Shown: piece after piece, positions 18,393 through 28,991 of the stretch | Layout: the number at the start of each line of letters is the position of its first letter | Numbering within the stretch: position 1 is the first letter of the stretch | NCBI RefSeq assembly: GCF_004365705.1 | Contig: NZ_SOBN01000001.1 | Coordinates: 310,001-374,000, forward strand | Direction of reading: 5' to 3' | Source of the DNA: Streptomyces sp. 846.5 | GTDB taxonomy: Bacteria > Actinomycetota > Actinomycetes > Streptomycetales > Streptomycetaceae | Length of the DNA stretch: 64,000 nucleotides | Position numbers and translations under genes: made by a program | Notes under the pieces: generated by a model | What the model saw: only the letters and a program-made list of their open reading frames with translations | Database searches by the model: none | Told to the model about the DNA's origin: nothing

Positions 18393-18959
18393 GTGTCCCG
18401 GTTCCTTCGCTTCTTCGTCGTCTGGCTGTGCTGCACCGCGCTCACCGCCACCGCCGTCTTCCTGACGGTGCGTTTTGTGCTCGGCTCCACGGCGCCGCTG
18501 CCGCCCAGCACCGCGGGGGTGACGACCGTGCTCGCGCTGGCCACGGCGAGTCCGGGGGCGCCAGCCTCCACCGCGATCGGCACCCCGGCGTCGACGCCGG
18601 ACGCCTCGCCCTCGGCATCGCGGCCCAAGCCTTCCCCGTCGGCGACGACCCCCTCGGCGTCGGCCGCGCAGCCGCGGCAGTCGTCCACGCCGGCCGCGGG
18701 GCGGGTGCCGACCGCGGACTGCACCGGTGGCGCCGGGGTGCACAGCTTCAGCTCCACCGGGGGGCAGGTGGTGGTCCGGTTCGGCTCGGACGCCCTGTGC
18801 CTGGTCTCCGCCGTACCGGCGCTGGGTTTCACCACCAGCACCACGCAGTCCTCCCCCGGAACCCTAACCGTCACCTTCAGCGGCGCGCACCACCGTTCGG
18901 AACTCACCGCGAGCCTGCAGCCCCAGGCGCAGGAGGTGACCCGCGAGGTCTCGTGGTGA
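18393..18959 (+). CDS. Membrane-anchored or secreted protein with Pro/Ser/Ala linker
   Basis: 188 residues from GTG 18393, the first start that places a hydrophobic segment (FVVWLCCTALTATAVFLTVRFVL) at the N-terminus. A low-complexity Pro/Ser/Thr/Ala linker of about 75 residues follows, then a small domain of about 85 residues with two cysteines (TADCTGG and ALCLVSAVPALGF) that looks beta-rich. No family recognised. It diverges from the two-component operon, so it may be under that system. Confidence 0.6.
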   Translation: MSRFLRFFVVWLCCTALTATAVFLTVRFVLGSTAPLPPSTAGVTTVLALATASPGAPASTAIGTPASTPDASPSASRPKPSPSATTPSASAAQPRQSSTPAAGRVPTADCTGGAGVHSFSSTGGQVVVRFGSDALCLVSAVPALGFTTSTTQSSPGTLTVTFSGAHHRSELTASLQPQAQEVTREVSW

Positions 18960-19105
18960 CAACGGGGACAGGGGTGAGGGAAGTGTGGAGCCTTCCTTAG
19001 CGCAACATGAAGTTGCCGCTGACCACTGCTTCTGGCGCTGTGGGCCGCCTAGGGTCGTGCCGCCGGACCACTCCGGCGAACGATCCCGACCACGAGGTGC
19101 CGCTG

Positions 19106-19933
19106 ATGAGTCCGTCCCGCCGTTCCCTCTCCCGCCACGCCGCCTCAGGGCAGCACCGGGCCGAGCGCGGTCCACGGCTGCGCTTCGCGGTGACGGGTGC
19201 CGCGGCTGTCGCCGTACTCGGCGGCGGCACCGCGTTCGCCTGCCTGGGCGTACCCCACGCCGCACCGGCTGCGAGCGCGACGGCGAAGGCGCTGGACCAC
19301 CTCGGCGCCACGGGCGTGTCCGCCCGGGCCACCGCCGCGCCGGCACCGACCACCGCCGCCCGCTCCACCCTCGTCCCTGCGGCCCGCCGCAGCCAGCCCG
19401 TACACCGCCACAGTGCGACGCCGACGCCCGCCTCCACGCCTTCACCGAGCGCACACCCGAGCGCTCCGGCGTCGGCGCCCGCCCCAGTGGCGACGCCGGC
19501 CGCGACAACCGGGACCGCCGTCCAGCAGGTGCTCGCCCTGATCAACAAGGCCCGGGCGGCCCAGGGCCTCGCCCCGTACACCCTCGACTCCGGCCTGAAC
19601 GCGAGCGCCGCCGCGCACAACTCGGTGATGGCCTCCGGCTGCGGCCTCTCCCACCAGTGTCCCGGCGAGGCGGCCTTCGGCGACCGCGAGATCGCGGCGG
19701 GGGTGCACTGGACCTCGGCCGGCGAGAACATCGGCGAGGGCGGCGGCGTCGCCGACACCGACGCGGCGAAGGCCACCAGCGCGGTCGGCCTCACCCAGAT
19801 GATGCTGGACGAGAAGGCCCCGGACGACGGCCACCGCAGAAACATCCTGAGCACCGGCTTCAGCCGAGTGGGCATAGCCGTCCTGCGCGACGCGAACGGC
19901 ACAGTCTGGCTCACCCAGGACTTCGCGAACTGA
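19106..19933 (+). CDS. Secreted CAP-domain (SCP/PR1-like) protein
   Basis: 275 residues from ATG 19106 (GAGG eight bases upstream). A signal peptide or anchor (about residues 24-50) and a Pro/Ala/Ser linker lead to a C-terminal CAP domain of about 120 residues: LINKARAAQGLAPYTLDSGL, SAAAHNSVMAS, HWTSAGENIGEG and DDGHRRNILSTGFSRVGIA with the His/Glu cavity residues. Bacterial CAP proteins are exported; suggested roles are lipid binding or wall-related. Preceded by the exported protein gene on the same strand. Confidence 0.87.
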   Translation: MSPSRRSLSRHAASGQHRAERGPRLRFAVTGAAAVAVLGGGTAFACLGVPHAAPAASATAKALDHLGATGVSARATAAPAPTTAARSTLVPAARRSQPVHRHSATPTPASTPSPSAHPSAPASAPAPVATPAATTGTAVQQVLALINKARAAQGLAPYTLDSGLNASAAAHNSVMASGCGLSHQCPGEAAFGDREIAAGVHWTSAGENIGEGGGVADTDAAKATSAVGLTQMMLDEKAPDDGHRRNILSTGFSRVGIAVLRDANGTVWLTQDFAN

Positions 19934-19970
19934 CCCCGGGCGGCAGCGATGGTCGCGTGCGCGGTGGTGT

Positions 19971-20906
19971 TCAGCGCGGGATCGCCCAGTCCGGCGTCCA
20001 GGTACCGGCGTGGTCGTGGCCGACCTTTGGGGTGGTGAGGTGGGTGCGGAGGGTGGTCAGGGCTGGGTGGGGGTTGGTGCGGTGCCAGAGGAGGGAGTGG
20101 GGGTAGACGGGGGTGGGGTCGGTTACCGGGATGCGGCGCAGGGCGTGGTCGGTGGGCCAGATCAGGCGCGTGAGTCCGCCCATGAAGGTGGCCAGGGACG
20201 GGGTGTCGGCGATGGTGTCCAGGAGGGCGTCGGAGCCGAAGTTGGGGCCGGTCGCCTCGATGGTGAGGCCGAACTCGGCGACGAGGTCGTCGTAGTAGGC
20301 GGCCCACTCGGTGCCGGGGACGATGCCGGGCATCCAGATCCGGTGGCCGACGAGTTGGGCGAGGGTTACCGAGCGGGCGCCCGCCAGGGCGTGGGCGGGG
20401 CCGGTCAGGAGCAGAAGTGGCTCGTCAACCACTCGGACGGACTCGATGTCTTCGGGGAGGGGTCGGCCGGGTGCGGCGACGGCGCGGAAGGAAGCGTCGA
20501 TCTCACCGGACCGAATAGCGGCGACGGCCGCCTCGATGTCCAGCAACATCAGCACGTCGAGCTCGATGTCGGGGTGAGCGCGGTGGAAACCGCGCAGCAG
20601 GCCCGACGCCGCGCCGCGCGAGTTGATCACGTCGACGCGCAGGGGACGGCAGTCGGTGCGTACGGACGCGGCCGCGCGTTCGGCGACGCGCAGCAGTTCG
20701 CGGGCGTGGGGCAGGAACGCCTGCCCGTCGATGGTGAGCTCGGCGCCGCGCGGGGTGCGGGTGAACAGCCGCACGCCGAGGCTGCGCTCCAGCGCGGCGA
20801 TGCGCTTGGAGACGGCCTGCTGGGTGACCGAAAGCTCGGCCGCGGCCTCCTGGAACTGCCCCGCCTCGGCGGCGGCGAGGAATGTCCGGACGGTGTCGAG
20901 GTCCAT
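19971..20906 (-). CDS. LysR-family transcriptional regulator
   Basis: 311 residues. N-terminal winged helix (LDTVRTFLAAAEAGQFQEAAAELSVTQQAVSKRIAALERSLG) is canonical; the C-terminal effector domain has the two-lobed LysR fold, with FMGGLTRLIW and a late YPHSLLWHR. It lies alone between the CAP gene (convergent) and the GntR gene (same strand, upstream), with no divergent partner, so its target is not evident. Confidence 0.87.
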   Translation of the reverse strand: MDLDTVRTFLAAAEAGQFQEAAAELSVTQQAVSKRIAALERSLGVRLFTRTPRGAELTIDGQAFLPHARELLRVAERAAASVRTDCRPLRVDVINSRGAASGLLRGFHRAHPDIELDVLMLLDIEAAVAAIRSGEIDASFRAVAAPGRPLPEDIESVRVVDEPLLLLTGPAHALAGARSVTLAQLVGHRIWMPGIVPGTEWAAYYDDLVAEFGLTIEATGPNFGSDALLDTIADTPSLATFMGGLTRLIWPTDHALRRIPVTDPTPVYPHSLLWHRTNPHPALTTLRTHLTTPKVGHDHAGTWTPDWAIPR

Positions 20907-20923
20907 GCCGACACCCTAGGGGC

Positions 20924-20938
20924 ACAACCGATAGTTGT
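20924..20938. promoter_or_regulatory. Inverted repeat ACAAC-N5-GTTGT upstream of LysR gene
   Basis: A 15-bp dyad 18-32 bases before the LysR start, within the short gap to the GntR gene. Size and place fit an autoregulatory LysR box. Confidence 0.37.
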
Positions 20939-20943
20939 AGACG

Positions 20944-21687
20944 TCAGCGGGCGAGCAGCGTCAGTTCGAAGGAGTACAGCGACGCGCGGTAGACGTGGGT
21001 GCCGTACTCGACCGGCTGGCCGAAGTGGTCGTAGGCAGTGCGCGTCATGGTGAGCAGTGCCGCGCTCCGCGTCTCGTGCAGCAGCCGGGCCTCGGTGCTG
21101 GTGGCCTTGCGTGCCCCGATCGTCTGGTCGGCAACCCGCAGTTGTACCCCGGAGTCGCGCAGCAGGTGGTAGAGCCCCTGTTCGGCCAGCCGCTCGGCGG
21201 TGATCTCGGCCATGCCGACGGGCAGGTGGTTGCGCATCAGCGCGAGCGGCTCGTCGTCCGCGTACCTGAGCCGCTCCAGGAAGATCACGTCCGAGCCGGG
21301 GGCCACCCGGAGCGCGGCTGCCACGTCCTCGGCCGCGGGTCTGGTCTCCAGCGTCAGCACCTCGGTGTGCGGGTTGCGGTGGGCGTGGTCCAGGTCCTCG
21401 TAGAGGCTGGTGAGCTCGACCCGGCGGCGGATCCTGCTGTGCACCACCTGGGTGCCGACGCCGCGCTTGCGCACCAGCAGCCCTTTTTCCACCAGGTGCT
21501 GCATGGCCTGGCGCATGGTCGGCCGGGACAGCCCCAGCTGGTCCGCGAGGGCGACCTCGTTGTCCAGGCGTGCGCCGGCGGCCAGGCCGCCGGACTCGAT
21601 GAGCGCCTCGATGCTCTGGGCGACCTGGTAGTAGAGCGGCACCGGACTGGACCGGTCGATGGTGATCATCTGGGCGAGGGAAGGCAC
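20944..21687 (-). CDS. GntR/HutC-family regulator, copy 1 (iol-linked)
   Basis: Starts at GTG 21687 (GGAG six bases upstream); this places IDRSSPVPLYYQ at the same distance from the start as in the paralogue next door, which supports the choice over ATG 21744. 247 residues: winged helix (about 12-80, LGLSRPTMRQAMQHLVEKGLL, RGVGTQV) and a UTRA ligand domain (about 95-240, ending YGTHVYRASLYSFEL). About half identical to the neighbouring GntR protein by eye, so a tandem duplication. Both probably control inositol genes; different ligands or operators are possible. Confidence 0.87.
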   Translation of the reverse strand: MPSLAQMITIDRSSPVPLYYQVAQSIEALIESGGLAAGARLDNEVALADQLGLSRPTMRQAMQHLVEKGLLVRKRGVGTQVVHSRIRRRVELTSLYEDLDHAHRNPHTEVLTLETRPAAEDVAAALRVAPGSDVIFLERLRYADDEPLALMRNHLPVGMAEITAERLAEQGLYHLLRDSGVQLRVADQTIGARKATSTEARLLHETRSAALLTMTRTAYDHFGQPVEYGTHVYRASLYSFELTLLAR

Positions 21688-21760
21688 GTCCGGCTCCACA
21701 TGCGGCTGGGTGTCGAGTCGCCACGAGGGCGCGGCATGACGCATTCTCCTATGGTCGGGA

Positions 21761-21769
21761 TGTCAGGAC
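21761..21769. promoter_or_regulatory. TGTCAGGAC element upstream of GntR copy 1
   Basis: The nine bases TGTCAGGAC also form the core of the dyad TTTGTCAGGACAAA in the iolC promoter region. Here only one arm is complete. This suggests both GntR promoters are seen by the same protein family. Confidence 0.35.
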
Positions 21770-21799
21770 CAGCGAGGTCCCCGGACTGCGGTCGGCCGT

Positions 21800-22546
21800 T
21801 CACTGCGCCGGCAGACTGAGCTGGAAAGAGTAGCGGGAGGCCCGGTAGACGTGGCTGCCGAACTCGACGGCCCGGCCCTGCTGGTCGTAGGCCGTGCGCT
21901 CCATCGTGAGCAGGGTCGCGCCCCTGGTCTCGTTCAGCATGCGTACCTCCGGAGCGGTGCCGACGCGGGCGCCGATGGTCTGGGTGGCCGCGTGCAGGTC
22001 GACCCCGGCCCCGCGCAGCAGTTCGTACAGGCCGTGCTGTTCCAGGGCCTCGTCGCCGAGCAGTTCGGCGTGCTCGACGGCGAGGTGGTTGCGCAGGCGG
22101 GCGATGGGCTCGTCCCTGGCGTAGCGCAGCCGGTCGACGACCAGCACCGGTGCGCCCTCGGGCAGCCCCAGCGCGCGGGCCGTCGCACCGTCGGCCGGCT
22201 GGACGCCGTTGTGCAGCACCGAGGTGGTCGGGTGCTGCCCGCCGGCGGCCAGATCCTCGTAGAGGCTGCTGAGCGCGACCTTGCGACGCACCAGCGGTCG
22301 GACCACCTGGGTGCCGACGCCGCGCCTGCGCACCAGCAGCCCCTTGTCCGCCAGGGACTGCATGGCGCGGCGCATGGTCGCCCTGGACAGGCGGAACTGG
22401 CCGGCGAGCTGGATCTCGTTGTCCAGCATGGTCCCGGCCGGGAGCCGGCCCGACTCGATGGCCCGCTCCAGCTCCGCGGCGACCTGGAAGTACAGCGGTA
22501 CGGGGCTGGCCCGGTCGATGCGCACAAGGCCTGGCGGCAACGACAT
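21800..22546 (-). CDS. GntR/HutC-family regulator, copy 2 (probable IolR)
   Basis: 248 residues from ATG 22546, with AGGAGAG eight bases upstream. Winged helix (FRLSRATMRRAMQSLADKGLLVRRRGVGTQV) and UTRA domain (ending FGSHVYRASRYSFQLSL). It diverges directly from iolC, with two dyads and the iolC promoter in the 200-bp gap. Actinobacterial inositol clusters are typically repressed by GntR regulators that release DNA in the presence of an inositol intermediate; the same role is inferred here. Confidence 0.88.
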   Translation of the reverse strand: MSLPPGLVRIDRASPVPLYFQVAAELERAIESGRLPAGTMLDNEIQLAGQFRLSRATMRRAMQSLADKGLLVRRRGVGTQVVRPLVRRKVALSSLYEDLAAGGQHPTTSVLHNGVQPADGATARALGLPEGAPVLVVDRLRYARDEPIARLRNHLAVEHAELLGDEALEQHGLYELLRGAGVDLHAATQTIGARVGTAPEVRMLNETRGATLLTMERTAYDQQGRAVEFGSHVYRASRYSFQLSLPAQ

Positions 22547-22597
22547 CGGGCACCTCTCCTCTTTACTGTCCGGTCTTTCCCGTCCGGCGCTCATCAG

Positions 22598-22645
22598 TAT
22601 GTCAGTACTTATGGACATAGTCTATTGCATGTTTGTCAGGACAAA
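22598..22645. promoter_or_regulatory. Two GntR-type operator dyads
   Basis: TATGTC-N10-GACATA (22598-22619) and TTTGTC-AG-GACAAA (22632-22645) both have TGTC/GACA arms, as in HutC-subfamily GntR operators. The second ends three bases before the -35 box of the iolC promoter. The two centres are about 30 bp apart, so one protein type could occupy both faces. They lie between the GntR gene and iolC. Confidence 0.58.
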
Positions 22646-22648
22646 CTG

Positions 22649-22677
22649 TTGACACGCTGTTCACCTGGGAGTTACAT
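22649..22677 (+). promoter_or_regulatory. Promoter of the iol operon
   Basis: TTGACA at 22649-22654, a 17-base spacer and TTACAT at 22672-22677 form a sigma-70 type promoter with a perfect -35 box and a moderate -10 box. Transcription should start near 22684, giving a leader of about 65 bases before iolC. The GntR dyad adjoins the -35 box. Confidence 0.55.
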
Positions 22678-22748
22678 GGTGGCCCAGAGCCGGGTCACCC
22701 CGGTTTCCCACCGCAAGTCACCAGGTCACAGGCGCTGAGGGAGTTCCG

Positions 22749-23705
22749 ATGCCGGAGATGTTCGACGTGTTGACCATGGGTCGGATCGGGGTCGACATCT
22801 ACCCGCTGCAGACCGGGGTCGGCCTGGAGGACGTCGAGACGTTCGGCAAGTACCTCGGCGGCAGCGCCACCAACGTCGCGGTCGCCGCCGCCCGCTACGG
22901 GCGGAGCACCGCGGTGGTCACCCGGACCGGGGCGGACCCGTTCGGCCGCTTCCTGCACCGGGCGCTGCTCGGCTACGGCGTCGACGACCGCTATGTGTCG
23001 GACGTCCCCGGACTGCCGACACCGGTGACCTTCTGCGAGGTCTTCCCGCCCGACGACTTCCCCATCTACTTCTACCGCTACCCCAAGGCCCCGGACCTGG
23101 AGATCCGGCCGGAGGAGCTCGACCTGGACGCGATCCGCTCGGCGGGCGTGTTCTGGGTGACGGTGACCGGCCTGTGCCAGGAACCGAGCCGATCGGCCAC
23201 CCTCGCCGCCCTGGAGGCCCGGGGCCGGGCCGGGATCACCGTGCTGGACCTGGACTACCGCCCGATGTTCTGGGAGTCCCGGGAGGAGGCGCGCCGCTGG
23301 GTGCAGACAGCCCTGCCGCACGTCACCGTGGCGGTGGGAAACCTCGACGAGTGCGACACCGCCGTCGCCGAGCGGGACCCGGTTGCCGCCGCCAAGGCGC
23401 TGCGCGACCGGGGGGTCGACCTCGCCGTCGTCAAACAGGGCCCGCGCGGCGTGCTCGCCGTCGACTCGAGCGGCAGCGTCGAGGTCCCGCCGGTCCCCGT
23501 GCAGGTGGTGAACGGCCTCGGCGCCGGCGACGCCTTCGGAGGCGCGCTCTGCCACGGCCTGCTCGCCGGCTGGGACACCACCAGGACCATGCGGTTCGCC
23601 AACGCCGCGGGCGCCATCGTCGCCTCCCGCCTCGCCTGTTCCGATGCCATGCCGACCTCCGCCGAGGTCGAGGCCAAGCTCATGGAGAACGCACATGTTC
23701 GCTGA
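22749..23705 (+). CDS. iolC: 5-dehydro-2-deoxygluconokinase
   Basis: 318-residue PfkB-family kinase that phosphorylates 2-deoxy-5-keto-gluconate in inositol breakdown. Seen: GGSATNVAVAAARYG (PfkB motif 1, residues 38-51), the substrate-lid region, and NGLGAGDAFGGAL with catalytic Asp261 (motif 2). First gene of the iol operon, 65 bp after the inferred transcription start, with a GAGGGAG ribosome site. Its 3' end overlaps the next start by 11 bp, which suggests translational coupling to the aldolase. Confidence 0.93.
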   Translation: MPEMFDVLTMGRIGVDIYPLQTGVGLEDVETFGKYLGGSATNVAVAAARYGRSTAVVTRTGADPFGRFLHRALLGYGVDDRYVSDVPGLPTPVTFCEVFPPDDFPIYFYRYPKAPDLEIRPEELDLDAIRSAGVFWVTVTGLCQEPSRSATLAALEARGRAGITVLDLDYRPMFWESREEARRWVQTALPHVTVAVGNLDECDTAVAERDPVAAAKALRDRGVDLAVVKQGPRGVLAVDSSGSVEVPPVPVQVVNGLGAGDAFGGALCHGLLAGWDTTRTMRFANAAGAIVASRLACSDAMPTSAEVEAKLMENAHVR

Positions 23706-24570
23706 CCGGTTCGCCGATATCGTGCAGGCCCGGGTGGAACGGCCGGAGGCCGTCGCCGAGGCGGCCGCCCACCGCGTCAGAGCCACCACCCGGGCGGGCG
23801 GGAGCAGCCGCCTGGTCCTGGTGGCCGCGGACCACCCGGCCCGCGGCGCACTGCGCGCCGGGGACCGGCCGCTGGCCATGGCGGACCGCTCCGACCTGCT
23901 GGAACGGCTCTGCGCGGCGCTCGCCCGGCCCGGCGTCGACGGCGTGCTCGGAACCCCGGACATCATCGAGGACCTGCTGCTGCTCGGCGCCCTCGAAGGC
24001 AAGATCGTCATCGGCTCGATGAACCGCGGCGGACTGGCCGGCACGGTCTTCGAGATCGACGACCGGTTCACCGCCTACGACGCGGAGGCGATCGCCTCCT
24101 CCGGCCTGGACGGCGGCAAGATGCTGCTCCGCATCGACCCGGAGGACCCCGCGACCGCGCCGACCATGCAGGCCTGCGCCAACGCGGTGTCCGACCTGGC
24201 CGGCCGGCGACTGATGGCCATGGTCGAGCCGTTCATCTCGCACCGGGTGGACGGCCGGGTCCGCAACGACCTGACCCCCGACGCGATGACCCGCGCCATC
24301 ACGGTCGCCTCAGGACTGGGCGCCACCTCCGCCTACACCTGGCTGAAGGTCCCCGTGGTGGACGAGATGGAGCGGGTGATGGCCGCCTCCTCGCTGCCGG
24401 CCCTGCTGCTCGGCGGCGAGGTGCCGGAGGACCCCGACGCCGCCTTCGAGAGCTGGCAGAAGGCCCTGGCCCTGCCCACCGTGAAGGGCATCGTGGCCGG
24501 CCGCTCGCTGCTCTACCCGTCCGACGACGACGTGGCCGGTGCCGTGGACACCGCCGTCGGCCTGCTCTGA
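23695..24570 (+). CDS. Cgl0158-family TIM-barrel aldolase (IolJ-like role)
   Basis: 291 residues from ATG 23695 inside the end of iolC. The sequence has a class-I-aldolase-like barrel: VLVAADHPARGAL near residue 43, LEGKIVIGSMNRGGL, MAMVEPF and AYTWLKVPVVDEMERVM with a Lys well placed for Schiff-base formation, and LLLGGEVPEDPDAAF. In actinobacterial iol clusters a gene of this family regularly follows iolC and is thought to cleave 2-deoxy-5-keto-gluconate-6-phosphate into DHAP and malonate semialdehyde; that role is inferred here since no other aldolase is present. Confidence 0.82.
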   Translation: MFADRFADIVQARVERPEAVAEAAAHRVRATTRAGGSSRLVLVAADHPARGALRAGDRPLAMADRSDLLERLCAALARPGVDGVLGTPDIIEDLLLLGALEGKIVIGSMNRGGLAGTVFEIDDRFTAYDAEAIASSGLDGGKMLLRIDPEDPATAPTMQACANAVSDLAGRRLMAMVEPFISHRVDGRVRNDLTPDAMTRAITVASGLGATSAYTWLKVPVVDEMERVMAASSLPALLLGGEVPEDPDAAFESWQKALALPTVKGIVAGRSLLYPSDDDVAGAVDTAVGLL

Positions 24571-24612
24571 GCCTCATCCGATCTGAGCCCGAATCCGAGA
24601 GGAGGACCACCT

Positions 24613-25527
24613 GTGAACGGCAAACTTCACCTCGCCGCCGGGAGCACGGCCGAGGGCCCGTACCGGCTCTCGGTCACCCCCGAGCTGGCGGGCTGGACCT
24701 ACTCCGGGCTGCGCGTCCTCACCCTGGCACCGGGTCAGCGGCACCTGCTCTCCACCGGCGAGGACGAACTGCTGGTGCTGCCGCTGGAGGGCGGCTGCAC
24801 GGTGACCTACGAGCCGGGCACCGCCGACGCGGAGGTGTTCCGGCTGGCCGGCCGGCGCGGCGTCTTCGACCGCGTCACCGACTTCGCCTACCTGCCCAGG
24901 GACGCGCGGGCGGAGCTGGTCAGCGAGCGCGGCGGCCGGTTCGCGCTCCCCTCGGCGCGCTGCGGACGCAAGCTGACGGCCCGTTACGGACCGGCCGAGC
25001 AGGTGCCCGTCGAACTGCGCGGCGCCGGAGCGTGCAGCCGCCAGGTCAACAACTTCTGCACCCCGCAGAGCTTCCAGGCCGACCGGCTGATCGCCTGCGA
25101 GGTGCTGACCCCCGGCGGCAACTGGTCCTCCTATCCCCCGCACAAGCACGACGAGGAGCGCGAGGGGGAGACCGAGCTGGAGGAGATCTACTACTTCGAG
25201 GTCCAGCCGGGCCCCGGCGGCCCCGGCCTCGCCTACCAGCGGGTCCACGGCACCGACGACCGCCCGATCGACGTGCTGGCCGAGGTGCGCAGCGAGGACG
25301 TCGTGCTCATCCCGCACGGCTGGCACGGCCCGTCCATCGCCGCCCCCGGCAACGACCTGTACTACCTGAACGTGATGGCCGGCCCCGGCGCCGAACGCGC
25401 CTGGCTGATCTGCGACGACCCGGAGCACGCCTGGATCCGGGACAGCTGGCGCGACCAGCGGACCGACCCGCGCCTCCCGCTGACCTCGGCGACACAGCCG
25501 ACCGAGCCGACCCACCAGAGAGGGTGA
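24613..25527 (+). CDS. iolB: 5-deoxy-glucuronate isomerase
   Basis: 304-residue bicupin that turns 5-deoxy-glucuronate into 2-deoxy-5-keto-gluconate. The metal site motif YPPHKHDEE (about residues 175-183) and the downstream LEEIYYFE are diagnostic. LIPHGWHGP gives the last His ligand. The start is GTG 24613 with a strong AGAGGAGGA site. It sits 42 bp after the aldolase gene and overlaps or abuts iolD. Confidence 0.94.
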   Translation: MNGKLHLAAGSTAEGPYRLSVTPELAGWTYSGLRVLTLAPGQRHLLSTGEDELLVLPLEGGCTVTYEPGTADAEVFRLAGRRGVFDRVTDFAYLPRDARAELVSERGGRFALPSARCGRKLTARYGPAEQVPVELRGAGACSRQVNNFCTPQSFQADRLIACEVLTPGGNWSSYPPHKHDEEREGETELEEIYYFEVQPGPGGPGLAYQRVHGTDDRPIDVLAEVRSEDVVLIPHGWHGPSIAAPGNDLYYLNVMAGPGAERAWLICDDPEHAWIRDSWRDQRTDPRLPLTSATQPTEPTHQRG

Positions 25528-25532
25528 CCGCT

Positions 25533-27422
<1,890 letters not shown>

Positions 27423-27448
27423 CCGAACCAGCTGTCAGGAGACACCCC

Positions 27449-28945
27449 GTGAGAACCATCGAACACTGGATCGGCGGAAGCACCACCTCCGCCGGCTCGA
27501 CCCGCACCGCCCCGGTGTGGGACCCGGCCACCGGGGAGCAGCAGGCACAGGTGCTGCTCGCCGAGCCCTCCGACGTGGACACCGCGGTCGCCGCCGCGAG
27601 CAAGGCGTTCGAGTCCTGGGGCGACGTCTCGCTGAGCCGCCGCACCCGGGTCATGTTCAGGATGCGCGAACTGCTGGAGCGTCACGAGGGCGAGCTGGCC
27701 CGGATCGTCGCCTCCGAGCACGGCAAGGTGGTCTCCGACGCCCGGGGCGAGATCATCCGGGGCCGCGAGGTGGTCGAGTACGCCTGCGGGATCTCCAGCG
27801 CGCTCAAGGGCGGCTACTCCGACCAGGTCTCCACCGACGTCGACGCCTACACCTTCCGCCAGCCGCTGGGCGTCTGCGCCGGCATCACCCCGTTCAACTT
27901 CCCGGTGATGGTGCCGCTGTGGATGCACCCGCTGGCCATCGCCTGCGGCAACACCTTCGTGCTCAAGCCCAGCGAGCGCGACCCCTCGGCCTCGCTGTTC
28001 GTGGCCCAGCTCTACGCCGACGCGGGGCTTCCCGACGGCGTCTTCAACGTCGTCAACGGCGACAAGACCGCCGTGGACGCCGTCCTGGACCACCCCGGGG
28101 TCGCGGCGGTGTCGTTCGTGGGCTCGACCCCGATCGCCCGTTACGTGCACGACCGCGCCGCTGCCTCCGGCAAGCGGGTGCAGGCGCTCGGCGGCGCCAA
28201 GAACCACGCCGTGGTTCTGCCCGACGCCGACCTGGACTACGCGGCCGACCACCTGACCGCCGCCGCCTTCGGCTCGGCCGGCCAGCGCTGCATGGCGATC
28301 TCGGTCGCGGTGGCCGTCGGCGCCGCCGGGGACGCGCTGGTGCCGCTGCTCGCCGAGAAGGCACGGGCGGTCCGGGTCGGCCCCGGCCAGGACCCGGCCA
28401 GCGAGATGGGCCCGCTGGTCACCCCGCAGGCCAGGGCGCGGGTCACCGAGGCCGTCGCGACCGGCGACGCCCAGGGCGCGGTGGTCGTCGTCGACGGCCG
28501 CGACCTGGAGGTGGCCGGTCACGCGGGCGGCTTCTTCGTCGGGCCGACGCTGCTGGACCGGGTGACCGACCGGATGGACGTCTACCGGGACGAGGTCTTC
28601 GGTCCGGTCCTGGTGGTCGTCCGGGTCGACTCGCTGGACGAGGCGCTGCGGCTGATCAACGCGAACCCGTACGGCAACGGCACGGCCATCTTCACCTCCG
28701 ACGGCGAGTCGGCCCGGCGCTTCCAGCGCCAGGTGAGGGTCGGCATGATCGGCATCAATGTGCCGATCCCGGTGCCGATGGCGCACTTCTCCTTCGGCGG
28801 CTGGAAGGACTCGCTGTTCGGGGACACCCACGTCCACGGCCCCGAGGGCGTCGTCTTCTACACCCAGGGCAAGGTCGTCACCAGCCGCTGGCCGCACGTG
28901 CAGCGCCCGCTGGAGGCGGCGTTCAACTTCCCCACCGCCCACTGA
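27449..28945 (+). CDS. iolA: CoA-acylating (methyl)malonate-semialdehyde dehydrogenase
   Basis: 498-residue aldehyde dehydrogenase that converts malonate semialdehyde to acetyl-CoA and CO2 with NAD and CoA. Seen: GITPFNFPVMVPLWMHPLA, the NAD loop FVGSTPIARYVH, QALGGAKNHAVVLPDAD, and the nucleophile in GSAGQRCMAIS (Cys281). GGWKDSLFGD and the C-terminal FYTQGKVVTSRW are typical of MmsA/IolA. GTG start with CAGGAGA upstream, 26 bp after iolD. Could equally serve valine breakdown, but the context is inositol. Confidence 0.93.
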   Translation: MRTIEHWIGGSTTSAGSTRTAPVWDPATGEQQAQVLLAEPSDVDTAVAAASKAFESWGDVSLSRRTRVMFRMRELLERHEGELARIVASEHGKVVSDARGEIIRGREVVEYACGISSALKGGYSDQVSTDVDAYTFRQPLGVCAGITPFNFPVMVPLWMHPLAIACGNTFVLKPSERDPSASLFVAQLYADAGLPDGVFNVVNGDKTAVDAVLDHPGVAAVSFVGSTPIARYVHDRAAASGKRVQALGGAKNHAVVLPDADLDYAADHLTAAAFGSAGQRCMAISVAVAVGAAGDALVPLLAEKARAVRVGPGQDPASEMGPLVTPQARARVTEAVATGDAQGAVVVVDGRDLEVAGHAGGFFVGPTLLDRVTDRMDVYRDEVFGPVLVVVRVDSLDEALRLINANPYGNGTAIFTSDGESARRFQRQVRVGMIGINVPIPVPMAHFSFGGWKDSLFGDTHVHGPEGVVFYTQGKVVTSRWPHVQRPLEAAFNFPTAH

Positions 28946-28991
28946 CCCCTACTACCTACTGACCCCACCGCTCACAAAGGAGTGACCGGCA

